DNA from: Zygnema cylindricum
Lineage: Eukaryota; Streptophyta; Zygnematophyceae; Zygnematales; Zygnemataceae
Assembly (NCBI GenBank): GCA_037447655.1
Contig: JBBHKE010000806.1
Coordinates: 158,957-222,956, forward strand
Length of the DNA stretch: 64,000 nucleotides
Direction of reading: 5' to 3'
Each line of letters opens with the position of its first letter. The first letter of the stretch is position 1. Below, piece after piece: positions 10,415 through 21,508 of the stretch. A program made the position numbers and the translations under genes. Below the pieces are notes generated by a model. The model had not been told where the DNA came from. It searched no databases and saw only the letters and a list, made by a program, of their open reading frames with translations.

Positions 10415-10562
10415 GGTTTTTAAAAGGTCTTTTGAAGGTGTTTTGAAAGGTTTTTTGAAAGGTTTTTTGAAAGGTTTTTTGCAAGGTTACTGGAGGTTTT
10501 GGAAGGATTTTCGGAAGGGTTTTCGGAAGGAGTCTTGCAAGGGTTTTTGGAAGGGTTTTTTT
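10415..10562 (+). repeat. AAGGTTTTTTGA short tandem repeats
   Basis: Tandem 12-bp units (GAAAGGTTTTTT) and variants directly after the TAA at 10412-10414. This would be 3' UTR if the GT31 gene ends there. On the minus strand it reads as repeated KTFQ, which I do not take as coding. Confidence 0.75.
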
Positions 10563-12636
10563 GTTTTTGATTCTAGGATTTCTGGTTAAGAGGGTGTCTG
10601 GGTGATGGGGATGGGTCTTGGGGTCGAGTAATGGGAGATGAGTTTGGTTGAAAGGTTTAATAAAACATTTTCTTTACGGGTTTGCATTGTGAAAATGGTA
10701 GGTATCGAGTGAAGATGAAGAAATGTTGATTTAGTAAAAGAAAAAGACAAAGACAAATACCCCATTGTAAAACTCTTAATCCATTAAAATACAAAGTGGT
10801 AAAAGATCAAAACTCTAGGTTCAAAGAAGCTTCGTAGGATGTTATAGCGTGTATAGTATCAGGATCAATCTCATATTCATTTTTCACATTTCATTGCATT
10901 TTTCGTATTATACCACAGTATTTCGACGTCACGTCACCTCATGTCCGCATAACATTCCAAACATCTCTAGAAATATCTCCTTTTGAGTTCCACGAAATCA
11001 TTATCAGATGGTTAAATTGGATACTTTTTCGGACTTATACCTACATTTTTTTTTCGTTTTTGTTTTTGTTTTTCTTCTTTTGGAAAGGTCTTTGTGATGC
11101 TCCCACGAGGCTTTCGGAACTTCACAATATGGACATTTGTTCCGAAAGTCCAACCGTACCGGAGTGACTTTAGGAAAAAACATGTTAGGACCACTTTTCC
11201 TTTTTTTTTTTTTTGTATGGATAAGGTATAATCTATATTCAATTTCGAGCTAAAAGACAAATAAGCAAAAAGCTGTAGTCCCAATTGTTGTAGGACTGTT
11301 TCGTTTTTTTAGCCTACAAACCGAGGTTCATGGAAACCCATTCTTATCAATGCCCTTTTATGAGGCTGAAAAATAAAAATAAAAATAAATAATAAACTTT
11401 TAGTTGTAATAACTCGTGTAGATTTGTGCAACTTTTGTACTATAAAGTGAGACCAAGTAGATAAAAAAAAGTTTGTAGTTTTTTTTTGATTCCTTGCGGC
11501 ATGAAAGTAATAAAAGAATCTAGGAAAAAAAAAATTTGCAATGATTTTAAGTCATTTTTATTTGAAAATTAAGTGCCAATATTATATAACGTGTGTGATG
11601 TATAATGTGTCAAAATATTTAATTCTTCAATTTTTAATAAAAAATGTCCTTATTTGGATGGTGGTTTCTATTGTATATGTTGTACAGAAAAATTGACTTG
11701 AGAAACTTAAGTCAAATTCTCCCCCACTCCCTCCTCCCCACCCCCCTCTTCCCCTCCCCCTCTCCCACACCCTCCCTCCCCTCCCCTCCCCCTCTCACAA
11801 TCCTTCTCTCCTTCCTCTCTTCATCCACACACCTCCTCCCTCCTTTAAGCGAACACTATTGCTAATTATTGTGTTTTAAAGCTAAAATAATATAATAATA
11901 AAATGATAATGAGTTTATAAGCAAAAATGTTGACCCGCTTCACTTTCACGTTTAAAACTAATCGATATCTTGAAAAAATTTATAATCTTAAAAAATTATT
12001 AAATTTGTCATTTCTTCCTTAAAGAATTTGGTTCATAATCCAATATAGTTCATGTTTTTCTTTCGTGTTTTTTGATGAAAACAAAATAAATTGAAAAAAC
12101 AGATACTGTAATAAGAATTGAATAAACTCAACTAAAAAAACAACCTCTAAGGGAATAAAGGAAGGTTATGATTCCTTTGAAACTGTGCAATTTTTTTTTG
12201 TTTTTGGGGGATTTTTTTTTTTTTGGGAATAAATAGTCTTCATTTTCACATTAATTTCAAACCCAGACATGATTCCAGTTTGATTTTTTGTTAAAATGTC
12301 AAAAATAAAGTAAATTTTCTTATTTTTTGTCTTCCCCAGAATCCTATAAATGAATATAGACTGTAGTTTCTTTATATGATTTTTTTTTTTGAAATTAATT
12401 TTTCAATTTTTGATACTCTTGGAGATTTTTTTTAGTTTTTTTAAGTTTTGATGCTCTAGAAGAATCAAACGCCTAAACAAAGTGAGCGCCGCAAATCATA
12501 AAAAAAGAAGACAAGAAATGTATATTTTAACCTAAATTGGACAAAACACCTCTCTTTCTCTCTCTCTCTCCCCCCTCTCCGCTATACCCCCTCTCACTCC
12601 CTCTCTCGTTCTTTTGCTCTCTCCCTATCTCCTCTC
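10563..12636. other. Intergenic, AT-rich, no gene seen
   Basis: Mostly AT-rich, with poly-T runs, a C-rich tract at about 11720-11840 and a CT tract at 12550-12620. Open frames are short, and I recognise none. Confidence 0.55.
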
Positions 12637-13164
12637 ATAGCCTATATCCACCGGAGCATTTCCCATTCCGATGATTTTCCAAATTATGATAATAATATGA
12701 AACTTTTAAAATCCTTTGTACGTGCGAAACTTTCTTTCTATTTGTCGAACGGCGATCCTTTCATTCATACTTTCATAGTCTATTCCCACCGGAAAAAAAA
12801 TCACTTCCGCAACAGACGGACGTTGGAATAATGTACGGCTTTCTATCAGAACCGTACAAACGAGCTTCCTCAAAATATTGCCGGATATTGAAGTCGGGTT
12901 AAAGTCGCGTATTTCGCCGAGAAGCTGACGTAGCCAAAACAACATGTCGCGTATTTCGCCGAAAAGCTGACGTAGCCAAAACAACATCCGTACGACTAGT
13001 TCATTGTACTCGCGAAAATACTGCAGGACTTTGAACCACCGTCGTCGTCCTACGAACATTCAATACTGCAGGTTTGTTTTCGCGCCTATGTTTGATGACG
13101 TCGAAGCGTGTACGTTTTCCGATGAGTTTTCGGAAAATCAAATGCTCCGGTGGGAATAGGCTAT
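12637..13164. mobile_element. Terminal-inverted-repeat element, about 530 bp
   Basis: The left end ATAGCCTATATCCACCGGAG is matched by the right end CTCCGGTGGGAATAGGCTAT, about 25 bp with few mismatches. A related CATAGTCTATTCCCACCGG lies inside at about 12773. No clear target duplication is visible. A 42-bp unit (GTCGCGTATTTCGCCGA...) is tandemly doubled at 12904-12987. The minus-strand open frame across it looks incidental. The element is non-autonomous and its superfamily is not determined. Confidence 0.6.
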
Positions 13165-14271
13165 CAGTCCATCACAAAAGGTGACGGAAGGTTCTCTGTA
13201 CGGAAAAAAGATTCAGTTCAGCATTGTACGGATGATGTTCGAAGTCCAGTCATACTTTGCCCACGTGAAACATACGATGTCAACCATAGTTCAAAAGTAG
13301 GCGTTTTTATGGTAGGCCTTTGGTCGGCGCCTTTATCGTAAGTTGTGTTACGGGCTTTTCATGTGATCTTCTTAGATCGATACTTTGATCAGAGACCGTC
13401 CGATCGTCTGAATCTGACGCTGTAAATTAAATTTTTTTGGTCCAAATGTTTTAATTGGTCCAATTTTTGGTTCGAATGTTTTAATTGGTCCGAATAAGGT
13501 CCGAATACAATATGGGTCTTAAAGTCAGTTGTATGTTTTGCATACAATAGGCATATTGTATGGGCCTACTTTTGAACACTGATGTCAACCAATTAATCGC
13601 TCCAATCGCAGCCGTAGGTAATTTTTCCGTACAATCGACGACAAGCTATCCACTTTTACCAACAAATTTCTGATTCCAAAATATCGTCTACGATAGTGAA
13701 TCCACAATATTTGCTGCAGAAAGTGTCACGTTACGATAAACAGTTACAGGTTCTATGTCAGCTAACCGTTTTTAATGTGTAAGGAAATCCATTCTGAAAT
13801 ATCTTTCTATTCTTTGCTGGACTCTAGTAAATTGCACAGCTGTGCCGCGTATCCCAGAATTTCGCCTCGTTGGCAGTTTCTGGCACCAATCAGTGTCCAA
13901 CAGCCCTCACTTCTGGTACCTAATAACCAATGATAACACCGTGTACTGCCGACTTGGAAAGCTATCCATTTAAAGATTCACCTGCGAGCATTCGAAAATC
14001 CTTTTTAGCCAATCCAAAGGCTCGAACGACGCATGATGTCTTGGCCAAGCTGTTGCATCCTAAATTGTGATGTCATACTGGGAGTCAACTCACAACATCA
14101 TCAATATTCTCGTTTCGAAGATCGTATGCTGGAAACAAATCGCGAGCGGGTGTGGACCGTCAGATTGAATTTTACATCCGGGCCGCTATGCACATAATTT
14201 CTGTCACGTCACAGGTGTAACTGTACATCACTTATCCTACATAACATTTTGTAAGATTAGCTGCAGTATAT
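13165..14271 (+). other. Upstream region of CHL27
   Basis: No gene seen. A doubled AATGTTTTAATTGGTCC unit lies at about 13445-13490. The part nearest the gene probably holds its promoter. Confidence 0.5.
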
Positions 14272-14278
14272 TATAAAT
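14272..14278 (+). promoter_or_regulatory. Candidate TATA box of CHL27
   Basis: TATAAAT lies 141 bases before the CHL27 start codon. It would give a 5' leader of about 110 bases. It rests on the motif and its spacing only. Confidence 0.35.
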
Positions 14279-14418
14279 GTGATCCTGGATTATTGTAACT
14301 TGTATTTTACAGCCGGAATTGCTGAACAGAGGTTTCTCTACCCATCAGAGGAACTCCTTAAAATTAGTTATTAACAGAGCCATTTGCCATTTGCCTGTAG
14401 TCTCTCCTATTAGTAAAC

Positions 14419-17400
14419 ATGGCTGCTGTTGCGCTCTCTGGTTCCGTCATGGCTTCTTTGTCAACAAAAGCCATTGTTCCATCTTCACAATCGTTGTCTG
14501 CCAGCAAGTCACGCGGCATTGCCATGAAATCACAGGGATCCACTTTTTTCGGAAGTGAGACTTTTGGAGTAGCACCAGGAAAGGCTAAGGCAGTAATGGC
14601 TGTTAAGGACAAAATGAGGAATGGAGCCAAGGAGCCTTCCCAAGAGACTCTCCTTACACCTAGGTTTTACACCACAGATTTTGATGAAATGGAGAGGGTA
14701 CGTCCCTAGCTCTTCTCCCGTCGTGGTGAAATTTGCAACGGTTTTTCAAGTATTCTCTTTTTCAAGAGTATTCCGGACTTCTAGAGAATTTTATGACTGC
14801 AGTTAACAAGTGTGAGGAATGTTTTTTGCTTACAATCTGGCCTGGAGCTGTTTTAATTTTGAGACTGGCGAAGGTGTTTATATCATCTGATACAGTGAAT
14901 CACTCTTTTGTTACACTTGTCAGAATATTGAAAATGCTGAACATGAATGTTTGAGTTTCCGGAAAACTGTTTTTCTGAACGAAAATTGAGAATCGGTTTT
15001 TATGTACTTGTTAATATGTCTTCATTATCTTTGTTGAACACAACAGAAGTTTAGGACCGATTTTTGCTGCGAAGAGTAACTCGGAATCTTTTGTTTCAAC
15101 AACAGATGTCGAAAGCACTTTTTGTGACGTTAAACTAATAACTGGTCTCATTGACTTGTTTCAATAACAGATGTTCAACACAGACATCAACGGAAAGCTG
15201 AATGAAGCTGAGTTCGAGGCTCTTCTCCAAGAATTCCAAACTGATTACAACCAGAAGCACTTTGTGAGGGACCCCTCCTTCAAGGCCGCAGCAGAACAAA
15301 TGCAGGGGCCTGTCAGACAGATTTTTGTTGAGTTTTTGGAGCGTTCCTGTACCGCTGAGTTCTCTGGTTTCCTTCTCTACAAGGAACTCGGCAGGCGTTT
15401 GAAGGTACTTTTTTTCTCCCTTAACTCATGTTCTCCTGAGTCTCTTGAGATGTGCTTCTGCCCTTGATCTCTTTTTTCTGTAGTTCGACTTGTTTATTTC
15501 TTTTAATAGTAATATTTTGTGTCTATTACTGTCTGTTCGAATATGTGAGACATGAATTCGTTTCGCGAAATACGTTTTAGCCACCTTTTTGTTTTCAATT
15601 TCTGAAGAATGTCCTCATTTTGCAGAAAACAAACCCTGTCGTGGCGGAGATTTTCACCTTGATGTCTCGAGATGAGGCTCGCCATGCTGGGTAGGTTTAC
15701 ATTTTTTTTTTTTGTATAGTTTCTGGTTGGATGATTTTAGCTCCTTTTAGTTCTTTAGCAGCTATTTAAAGATGTAGTGGTTCTCTTGCAGGGACATTGT
15801 TGCAGGTTGTCGTAAGCACTTGTCCATGCATTTATTTATGTCTTTTATCGTAAGAAGGCTCTCATGGCCCCAGTTAAGCTGTGTGAGATACTTTTGTTGA
15901 ACTGTTGTTGTAACTCTTTTTTTGCTGGCTGCTTGATTGTTACCTACTGAAACGACTTTCTGGAACGATTGTGTTGGCTGAATGGAAACTTGACAGATTT
16001 CTGAACAAGGCTATGTCAGACTTCAACCTTGCTTTGGACTTGGGATTCCTTACCAAGGCCAGGAAGTATACTTTCTTTAAGCCTCAATTCATTTTCTATG
16101 CCACATATCTCTCCGAGAAAATTGGATACTGGCGATATATTACCATCTACAGGCATTTAAAGACTAATCCCGAGTTTCAGGTGAGAAAAAAATTTAACCT
16201 CTGACTGAAGCTTCATACCGTTTGTGCTCTTATTGTTATTTCTGCTGGGTTACAGTGCTGTATTTAATGTCTGTTAAATCAAATGCTATGTCTTCTCTGA
16301 ATGTGTTTTTATAATGCACTCTGTTTATTTTAATGTATGTCTTAAAACTGAGTTTTTAAACTGAGTTTTTTTTTTGTATTTTGCTGGAGGAACAGCTGTA
16401 CCCTATTTTTGGAAAGTTCGAGAACTGGTGCCAGGATGAGAACAGACACGGTGACTTCTTCTCAGCTCTTTTGAAGGCGCAACCTCAGTTTATTAATGAC
16501 TGGTCCTCCAAGCTCTGGGCTCGATTCTTCTGCCTATCTGTAATTACCTTCCTGGCTTTTGTATATTTCTCTTGCCCAGTTTCTTGTCTCTGCTGTATAG
16601 CACTTAGTGTTCAGAGCATTAAGACCTGTGCTATTTCTATTGCTTGTATAAGACCATTCCAGTTGCTCCATATTGATTTTTAGGGTTTTTTAGGTGCCTT
16701 TCTGGTGTCAACTTGTGTTCCTAAACTGTGAGTTTTAGGATACTGAAAAGCAGCATGAATACTATGCAGGTGTATGTCACAATGTACTTGAACGACACAC
16801 AAAGGTCATCCTTTTATGAAGCTCTCGGCCTTGATACCAAACAGTTTGACATGCATGTGATCATCGAGGTAATTCACCCTATCCCTAATAAGTTATGAAT
16901 TTTCGAGCTTTTTTTTTCTACCTCGGTCTTTCAGTTATGATCACTCTTCGCTTTTGTCCCTGTTTATGCTACCAAACTTGCTATGAAACGAAATATGCTG
17001 GATTTGGAAATTCCACTTGCTGATCTGCTGAAAATTCTTTGATGTTTCTGTTTTTCTACCTTCCTGTCCTTGGCTGTTATGAAACTCCTTATGCACTGGA
17101 CGGTGAGAATGTGTTTTTCTACCTTCCTGTCCTTGGCTGTTATGAAACTCCTTATGCACTGGACGGTGAGAAAATGATTCCTGATTCGCTGAGTTTTCTT
17201 CAAATGTTTGCCTTTCTGCAGACAAACAGGACAACCGCAAGAATCTTCCCTGCAGTTTTGGATGTTGAGAACCCTGAGTTTCAGAGGAGGTTAGACAGTT
17301 TGGTGGTTATCAACCAGAAGCTAATTGATATTGGAGCAAGTGATGCCCCTGATGCCTTGAAGAACATTCAAAGGGTCCCTGTCCTTTCTGCCTTCCTTGG

Positions 17401-17482
17401 AGAGCTTTTGGCTCTGTACTTCATGAAGCCCGTGGATTCCGGCTCCCTTGACTTCGTGGAAGAGCCCCAAATGGTTTACTAG
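14419..17482 (+). CDS. CHL27: Mg-protoporphyrin IX monomethyl ester (oxidative) cyclase, chloroplast precursor
   Basis: Membrane-associated diiron enzyme (CHL27/CRD1, bacterial AcsF) that forms the fifth ring of chlorophyll, turning Mg-protoporphyrin monomethyl ester into divinyl protochlorophyllide in plastids. Seven exons: 14419-14697, 15171-15404, 15626-15690, 15997-16180, 16396-16539, 16770-16868, 17222-17482, all GT-AG and in phase, giving 421 aa and a TAG stop. Residues 1 to about 45 are Ser/Ala/Lys-rich, as in a transit peptide, and [15 protein letters not shown] follows. Diiron ligands are in place: TAEFSG (E156), RDEARH (E188, H191) and DENRH (E269, H272). Conserved blocks [31 protein letters not shown] and [19 protein letters not shown] are all present. 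Length and sequence are typical of land-plant and charophyte enzymes, and I see no defect. Intron 6 contains a 63-bp tandem duplication. Confidence 0.97.
17049..17174 (+). repeat. 63-bp perfect tandem duplication in CHL27 intron 6
   Basis: The segment from TGTTTTTCTACC to GGACGGTGAGAA occurs twice in a row with a period of 63 bases and almost no differences. It lies wholly inside the intron before the last exon. Confidence 0.9.
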
Positions 17483-17586
17483 TCAGTTTTTGGCCTTAAG
17501 ATAATTTATTTGCTAGTACTGAGTAAGGATATGTTGTACATTTGAATGCACTGGACTGCAACAATTTTTGCGTACCAGTTTAAAGA

Positions 17587-17592
17587 AATAAA
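17587..17592 (+). terminator. Candidate polyadenylation signal of CHL27
   Basis: AATAAA lies 105 bases after the TAG stop in AT-rich sequence, a normal position for 3'-end formation. Only the motif supports it. Confidence 0.5.
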
Positions 17593-18596
17593 GGTGTGAA
17601 ATTCCAGAACAGTTTTGTCTTCCTTTGAACAAAGCTAATACCTGTCTATGAATTAATTCTACGTTTTTTGGCTGAGCCTTTGGTCAACCTTCGTGATTTA
17701 AAATTTCTTGAAACTAAAAGCGCTTAAAAATGTATTTTGAAAGTAGTGGTTATTTATGTCCTCTACGCTTAGGTCAAGCTATCTTTTGTACTGACATTTT
17801 GTCCAGTACTCTAGTGCCATTTTTGTGGTTGTTTTGACTTGTGACTGTTCTGAGCCCATTTTCTGAATGGTGATGATCGGTGTGTTTTAAATTCGCTGTG
17901 GATTAAAATGGCGCGTATAGTGTTTAACATGTCTCATAGTTAAAGTTGTTTTATCATTGTTTCATCCATTCGGCTCTGAGTCTTAATGCCTTTTGAGTAC
18001 CTGCATCCATTTGAGTACAGCTCATGTTAATGTGATCGAAAGATTAAGGCATTTTTCACAATTGGGTTGGCCTAAATCTGAGTCATTGATAATCACATCA
18101 AGAGTACATCAATTGGTAATAACTCCAAATCTGATCATACAAAGTATGTTTCCTGGCCTTCATTGTGCAACATTTTGTAAAACATGTAGAAATTTATATT
18201 GAAACTCGTTTTATGTTTAAATATGAGAATAAATTTTATTCATCTAACTCATTTCGTGTCGTTTCAACAATTTGGTTAAATCAATAATAAAATTTTGTTA
18301 TACTTTGACCATCAACGCATATCAGCCAATGATACGGTTAGATTTGATAAAGGTGTAGAAATAGTTTGGGTGTTATGTCACATTGAGAGGTAGAAATAGA
18401 TATAACATCTTTAATAAACAGTGTAAACTAATAATTTTATTATATTCTAATTTAAGTTTAGTATACTGGGCTAGACCTTTTCAAATTGAACCATTTCATT
18501 TTCTCTTCAACCTTAGATTGTTTCAGTTCAGCCTACTCACATTCATTTTTCATGTTTTACAGAGTTACAATTTTCCAGGGCACAACTTCTAATCTC
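17593..18596. other. Intergenic, no gene seen
   Basis: AT-rich DNA downstream of CHL27 with short unrecognised open frames. It ends at the TA target site of the following MITE. Confidence 0.55.
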
Positions 18597-18598
18597 TA

Positions 18599-19159
18599 CA
18601 CCGCCAATCGCTATTAGCGTAGAAGTTTCTTTAGCGTACATGAAAAATTACCGTGGTTTACGCTAATTAAGAATTTGAAAATTTTGAAAAAAAACATACA
18701 TTCTAATTGTTTAATAATTCTAATTTGGATCTTTGAAAAAAATAAATGTCGGTCGCAAACATGCTTACACTAATATAGGTATTCGTACAAAATCTTACAA
18801 ATCGTACACAAATCGTACGTTCACACAGTCGAAACGTGGTTGCTGGACGAATATGTGCGAACGTGATATTTGACAACCCGATTAGACCCCCTTTTTAGAG
18901 CACACATTCTCATGCGTCCGCGGCACTAAAAGTCATTAATTGTACTTTTTCACTTAAAAAGGTACAATTATGTACGGTTTGACACTCTCCGTACACCACA
19001 CTAATTAACTGATGTCGTTCTTCCATTTTGTACGGTACAAACAAATTAACCCTAAATAGAGTAAAGAAAAAAATAGAATGAACTACGCTAATGGAGAATA
19101 AAAAAATAAAAAAAGCGGGACGGAATTAGCGTACACAACGCTAATAGCGATTGGCGGTG
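18599..19159. mobile_element. 561-bp MITE with TA target duplication (family B, full copy)
   Basis: TA then CACCGCCAATCGCTATTAGCG at the left; CGCTAATAGCGATTGGCGGTG then TA at the right, a near-perfect terminal inverted repeat of over 20 bp. The interior shares long stretches with the copies at 20454 and 54573 (for example CATTCTCATGCGTCCGCGG and AAAAAGCGGGAC). No coding capacity is seen. Confidence 0.85.
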
Positions 19160-20453
19160 TAGTGTTTTTTGAATTTGGGCCCTCGCTCTATCTCTCCATG
19201 TCACGGGATTTTCAATTCTATTCAAGTGAACCGGCGATGCCATCGTGGCATTCCGGTAGGCTGTAGTTTTACTTGTACGGTGAAAAGATCCGTAAATATA
19301 CGCGATAGCCCGTTAAAGGCTGGCCGGCTGGGTTGACTCGTAAAGGACATTTCGTGTACTTCCGTACTGTTTCTTCTGAGTCTTGACCTTCATATGCAGC
19401 GAGATCCAAGTTAAATATGGGGGATTCGTGAGAGCCAGTTCTCTACCAGACGCAAAAACTGTTCGCGGCGCAAACGACAAAGCTTATTTCCAAACGATCT
19501 AAATTTATGAAACTGCATATGAAACCGCCCTTAATCGGACAAAAAAGCTACAGGAAAAACTTTCGAATAAAGACAAGATTTGTCTGGGACAATAAATATC
19601 GAATCAGCCAGGCTTAAAGAATCATTTTTTTTATATTCTGAAACTTTCAATCTAACGGCAGCAGAGTGGCCATCCGCGGCTTTCCCGGCAGACAAATAAT
19701 GCTCGCGCGAGAAATATAATATTAGAATAAAAGCGAGAAATACAAGAGATCCTCCAATCTTTCCAGATTGGGTCTGTTGCGAGATCTCATACAGCCGTTG
19801 CTTTGGGGCTTTAAGATTTTTCATTGGTAACAATCTGACGGCCGGCATCACGACCGTCCGCGCCGTCACATCCGAATGATTGATAGTTTGAAACCCTAAA
19901 AATGCGAGAAGAGGAATTGACGAACCGAATAACATTACTGGTCGAGACTTTCAAAAGGAAAAACTTCGAAAAATAAAATTTAATCGTATCGATTCGATTC
20001 GGACTACTGTATATCGGCTCGATTCAGCCGATGGCAGACATGTGACGTCACAGTGGTGCGACTAATTTTTTTCTAGGGTTTATAACATAGTTGTTCAAAT
20101 CGCGCGATTTTTTCCTTTTTTGCGATTGAAACGTATAATTCGTGACTTTTGAAAAAATCGTAAAAAAACGTGTACTGTAAACTAAAACTGAAATTTTACG
20201 GAAACTTGTAAACTAATTACTGTAACTGTACATTTTTTTACGGATATGTACAGAATAAAACGGGAAATATGCGTCGCACTTATTGGTACTTTTTGTTCAG
20301 TGAACTGAACAGAAATACCACGGAAGTTGTACGTTATATAATCGAAAATGTACGGACATTTTCGAAAAGAGACGTTGAACGTCACAATAATTTCGCGCGT
20401 TCAGTTTGAAATTTGTACGGGCGTCTTCTTCAATGTTTTTTGAAAGAAGACGC
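19160..20453. other. DNA between two family B element ends
   Basis: Holds one small minus-strand open frame (19531-19935, listed separately) and AT-rich DNA with many GTAC-containing words. It is bracketed by a complete MITE and a left-truncated one, so it may itself be, or have replaced, the interior of a larger element. Confidence 0.45.
19531..19935 (-). CDS. Hypothetical small protein with one membrane segment
   Basis: A 134-aa open frame from a true ATG. I do not recognise it. It has a hydrophobic N-terminus, a basic stretch (MKNLKAPKQRLYEIS around residues 38-52) and a strong membrane segment, GGSLVFLAFILILYF (about residues 61-75), followed by a polar C-terminus. This resembles a type II membrane anchor or a first exon. 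A possible donor (GTAGC) lies near its 3' end, but no following exon was found. It lies between two MITE ends, so it could be a captured gene fragment or chance. Confidence 0.25.
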   Translation of the reverse strand: MLFGSSIPLLAFLGFQTINHSDVTARTVVMPAVRLLPMKNLKAPKQRLYEISQQTQSGKIGGSLVFLAFILILYFSREHYLSAGKAADGHSAAVRLKVSEYKKNDSLSLADSIFIVPDKSCLYSKVFPVAFLSD

Positions 20454-20710
20454 CACATTCTCATGCGTCCGCGGCTACTAAAACTCATTAATTATAGTTT
20501 TTCACTTAAAAAGGTACAATTTTGTACGGTCTGACACTCTCCGTACACCACACTAATTAACTGATGTCGTACTTCCATTTTGTACGGTACTAAAAAATTA
20601 ACCCTAAATAGAGTAAAGAAAAAAATAGAATGAACTACGCTAATGGAGAATAAAATAAAAAAAAAGCGGGACGGAATTAGCATACACAACGCTAATAGCG
20701 ATTGGCGGTG
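20454..20710. mobile_element. Left-truncated MITE, family B
   Basis: Matches the right half of the 18.6-kb element from CACATTCTCATGCGTCCGCGG to the end CGCTAATAGCGATTGGCGGTG, followed by TA. The left terminus is missing; the flanking DNA before 20454 is unrelated to the family. Confidence 0.8.
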
Positions 20711-20712
20711 TA

Positions 20713-21508
20713 ACGCCTACTTTCCAATGCCCAAATTTCTCAGACAGCATAACTATTTTCCAATACCCAAATTCCAATTTGCACATCCCGGTTTCCAATA
20801 TTGAAAGTTTCACCTTCTTATATCTAATTTACCGTCTAAGCATAGATATCCTATGCGCATAAAACGCACGGAGTAAACTAACGATTCCTACGTACAGTGC
20901 GCATAAAACAATTTCAAAATTTCAAAATTCGTACTTTTTTTGGACTTTCAAATTTCCAAATTTTTCAATATTCAATACCCTAAAAAACTGAAACGTGCAA
21001 CAAACCAGCGACCCGACTGCCTCGTCGCTGCGACCAAACTTCCTGGTGGCTGGTATACAAGAACTTAGTGGGTTGAGGGTAGAATAGAGCAGCTGTTATG
21101 GCTGCGATGTTCGGCCAAGGCAGCGGCGATGTCAGACTAGCGCAGCATGGCAGCATAGCAATGCAGCAATAGCAACGCTATGCTATAGCGTAGCGTAGCG
21201 TAGCATAGCAACGCAGCATGTCCATGGCAGCATAGCAACGCAGTAGGATGTGATTTGATTTTGTGCATTGCTAGTCTGAGTGTAGCACCCTTGTGTGTTA
21301 TTTCATCACCCCTTTTACATGGCTGAACTAGCGACCAAAAAATGTCAACGATAAAAAAAACCATGTCCACAATCAAAAATGACAAAGTTCACATTGAAGC
21401 AAATAAAAACAAACTTTGTATTAATCGGAGGGATATGGTTTAATTCTCACATTAAAAATATGTCAACTCATTGTAGGCTGTGAATACATATATCTCCCCT
21501 ATCTCTGT
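20713..21508. other. Intergenic with short AGCATAGCAACGC repeats
   Basis: Irregular tandem repeats of TAGCGTAGCATAGCAACGCAGCA type at about 21130-21245. Otherwise no gene is seen. This region probably includes the 3' flank of the hAT element that follows. Confidence 0.55.

Noticed and set aside
12706-13059. 117-codon minus-strand frame containing a repeated MLFWLRQL segment
   Set aside because: It lies inside an inverted-repeat element and its internal repeat is the 42-bp DNA duplication. No family match.
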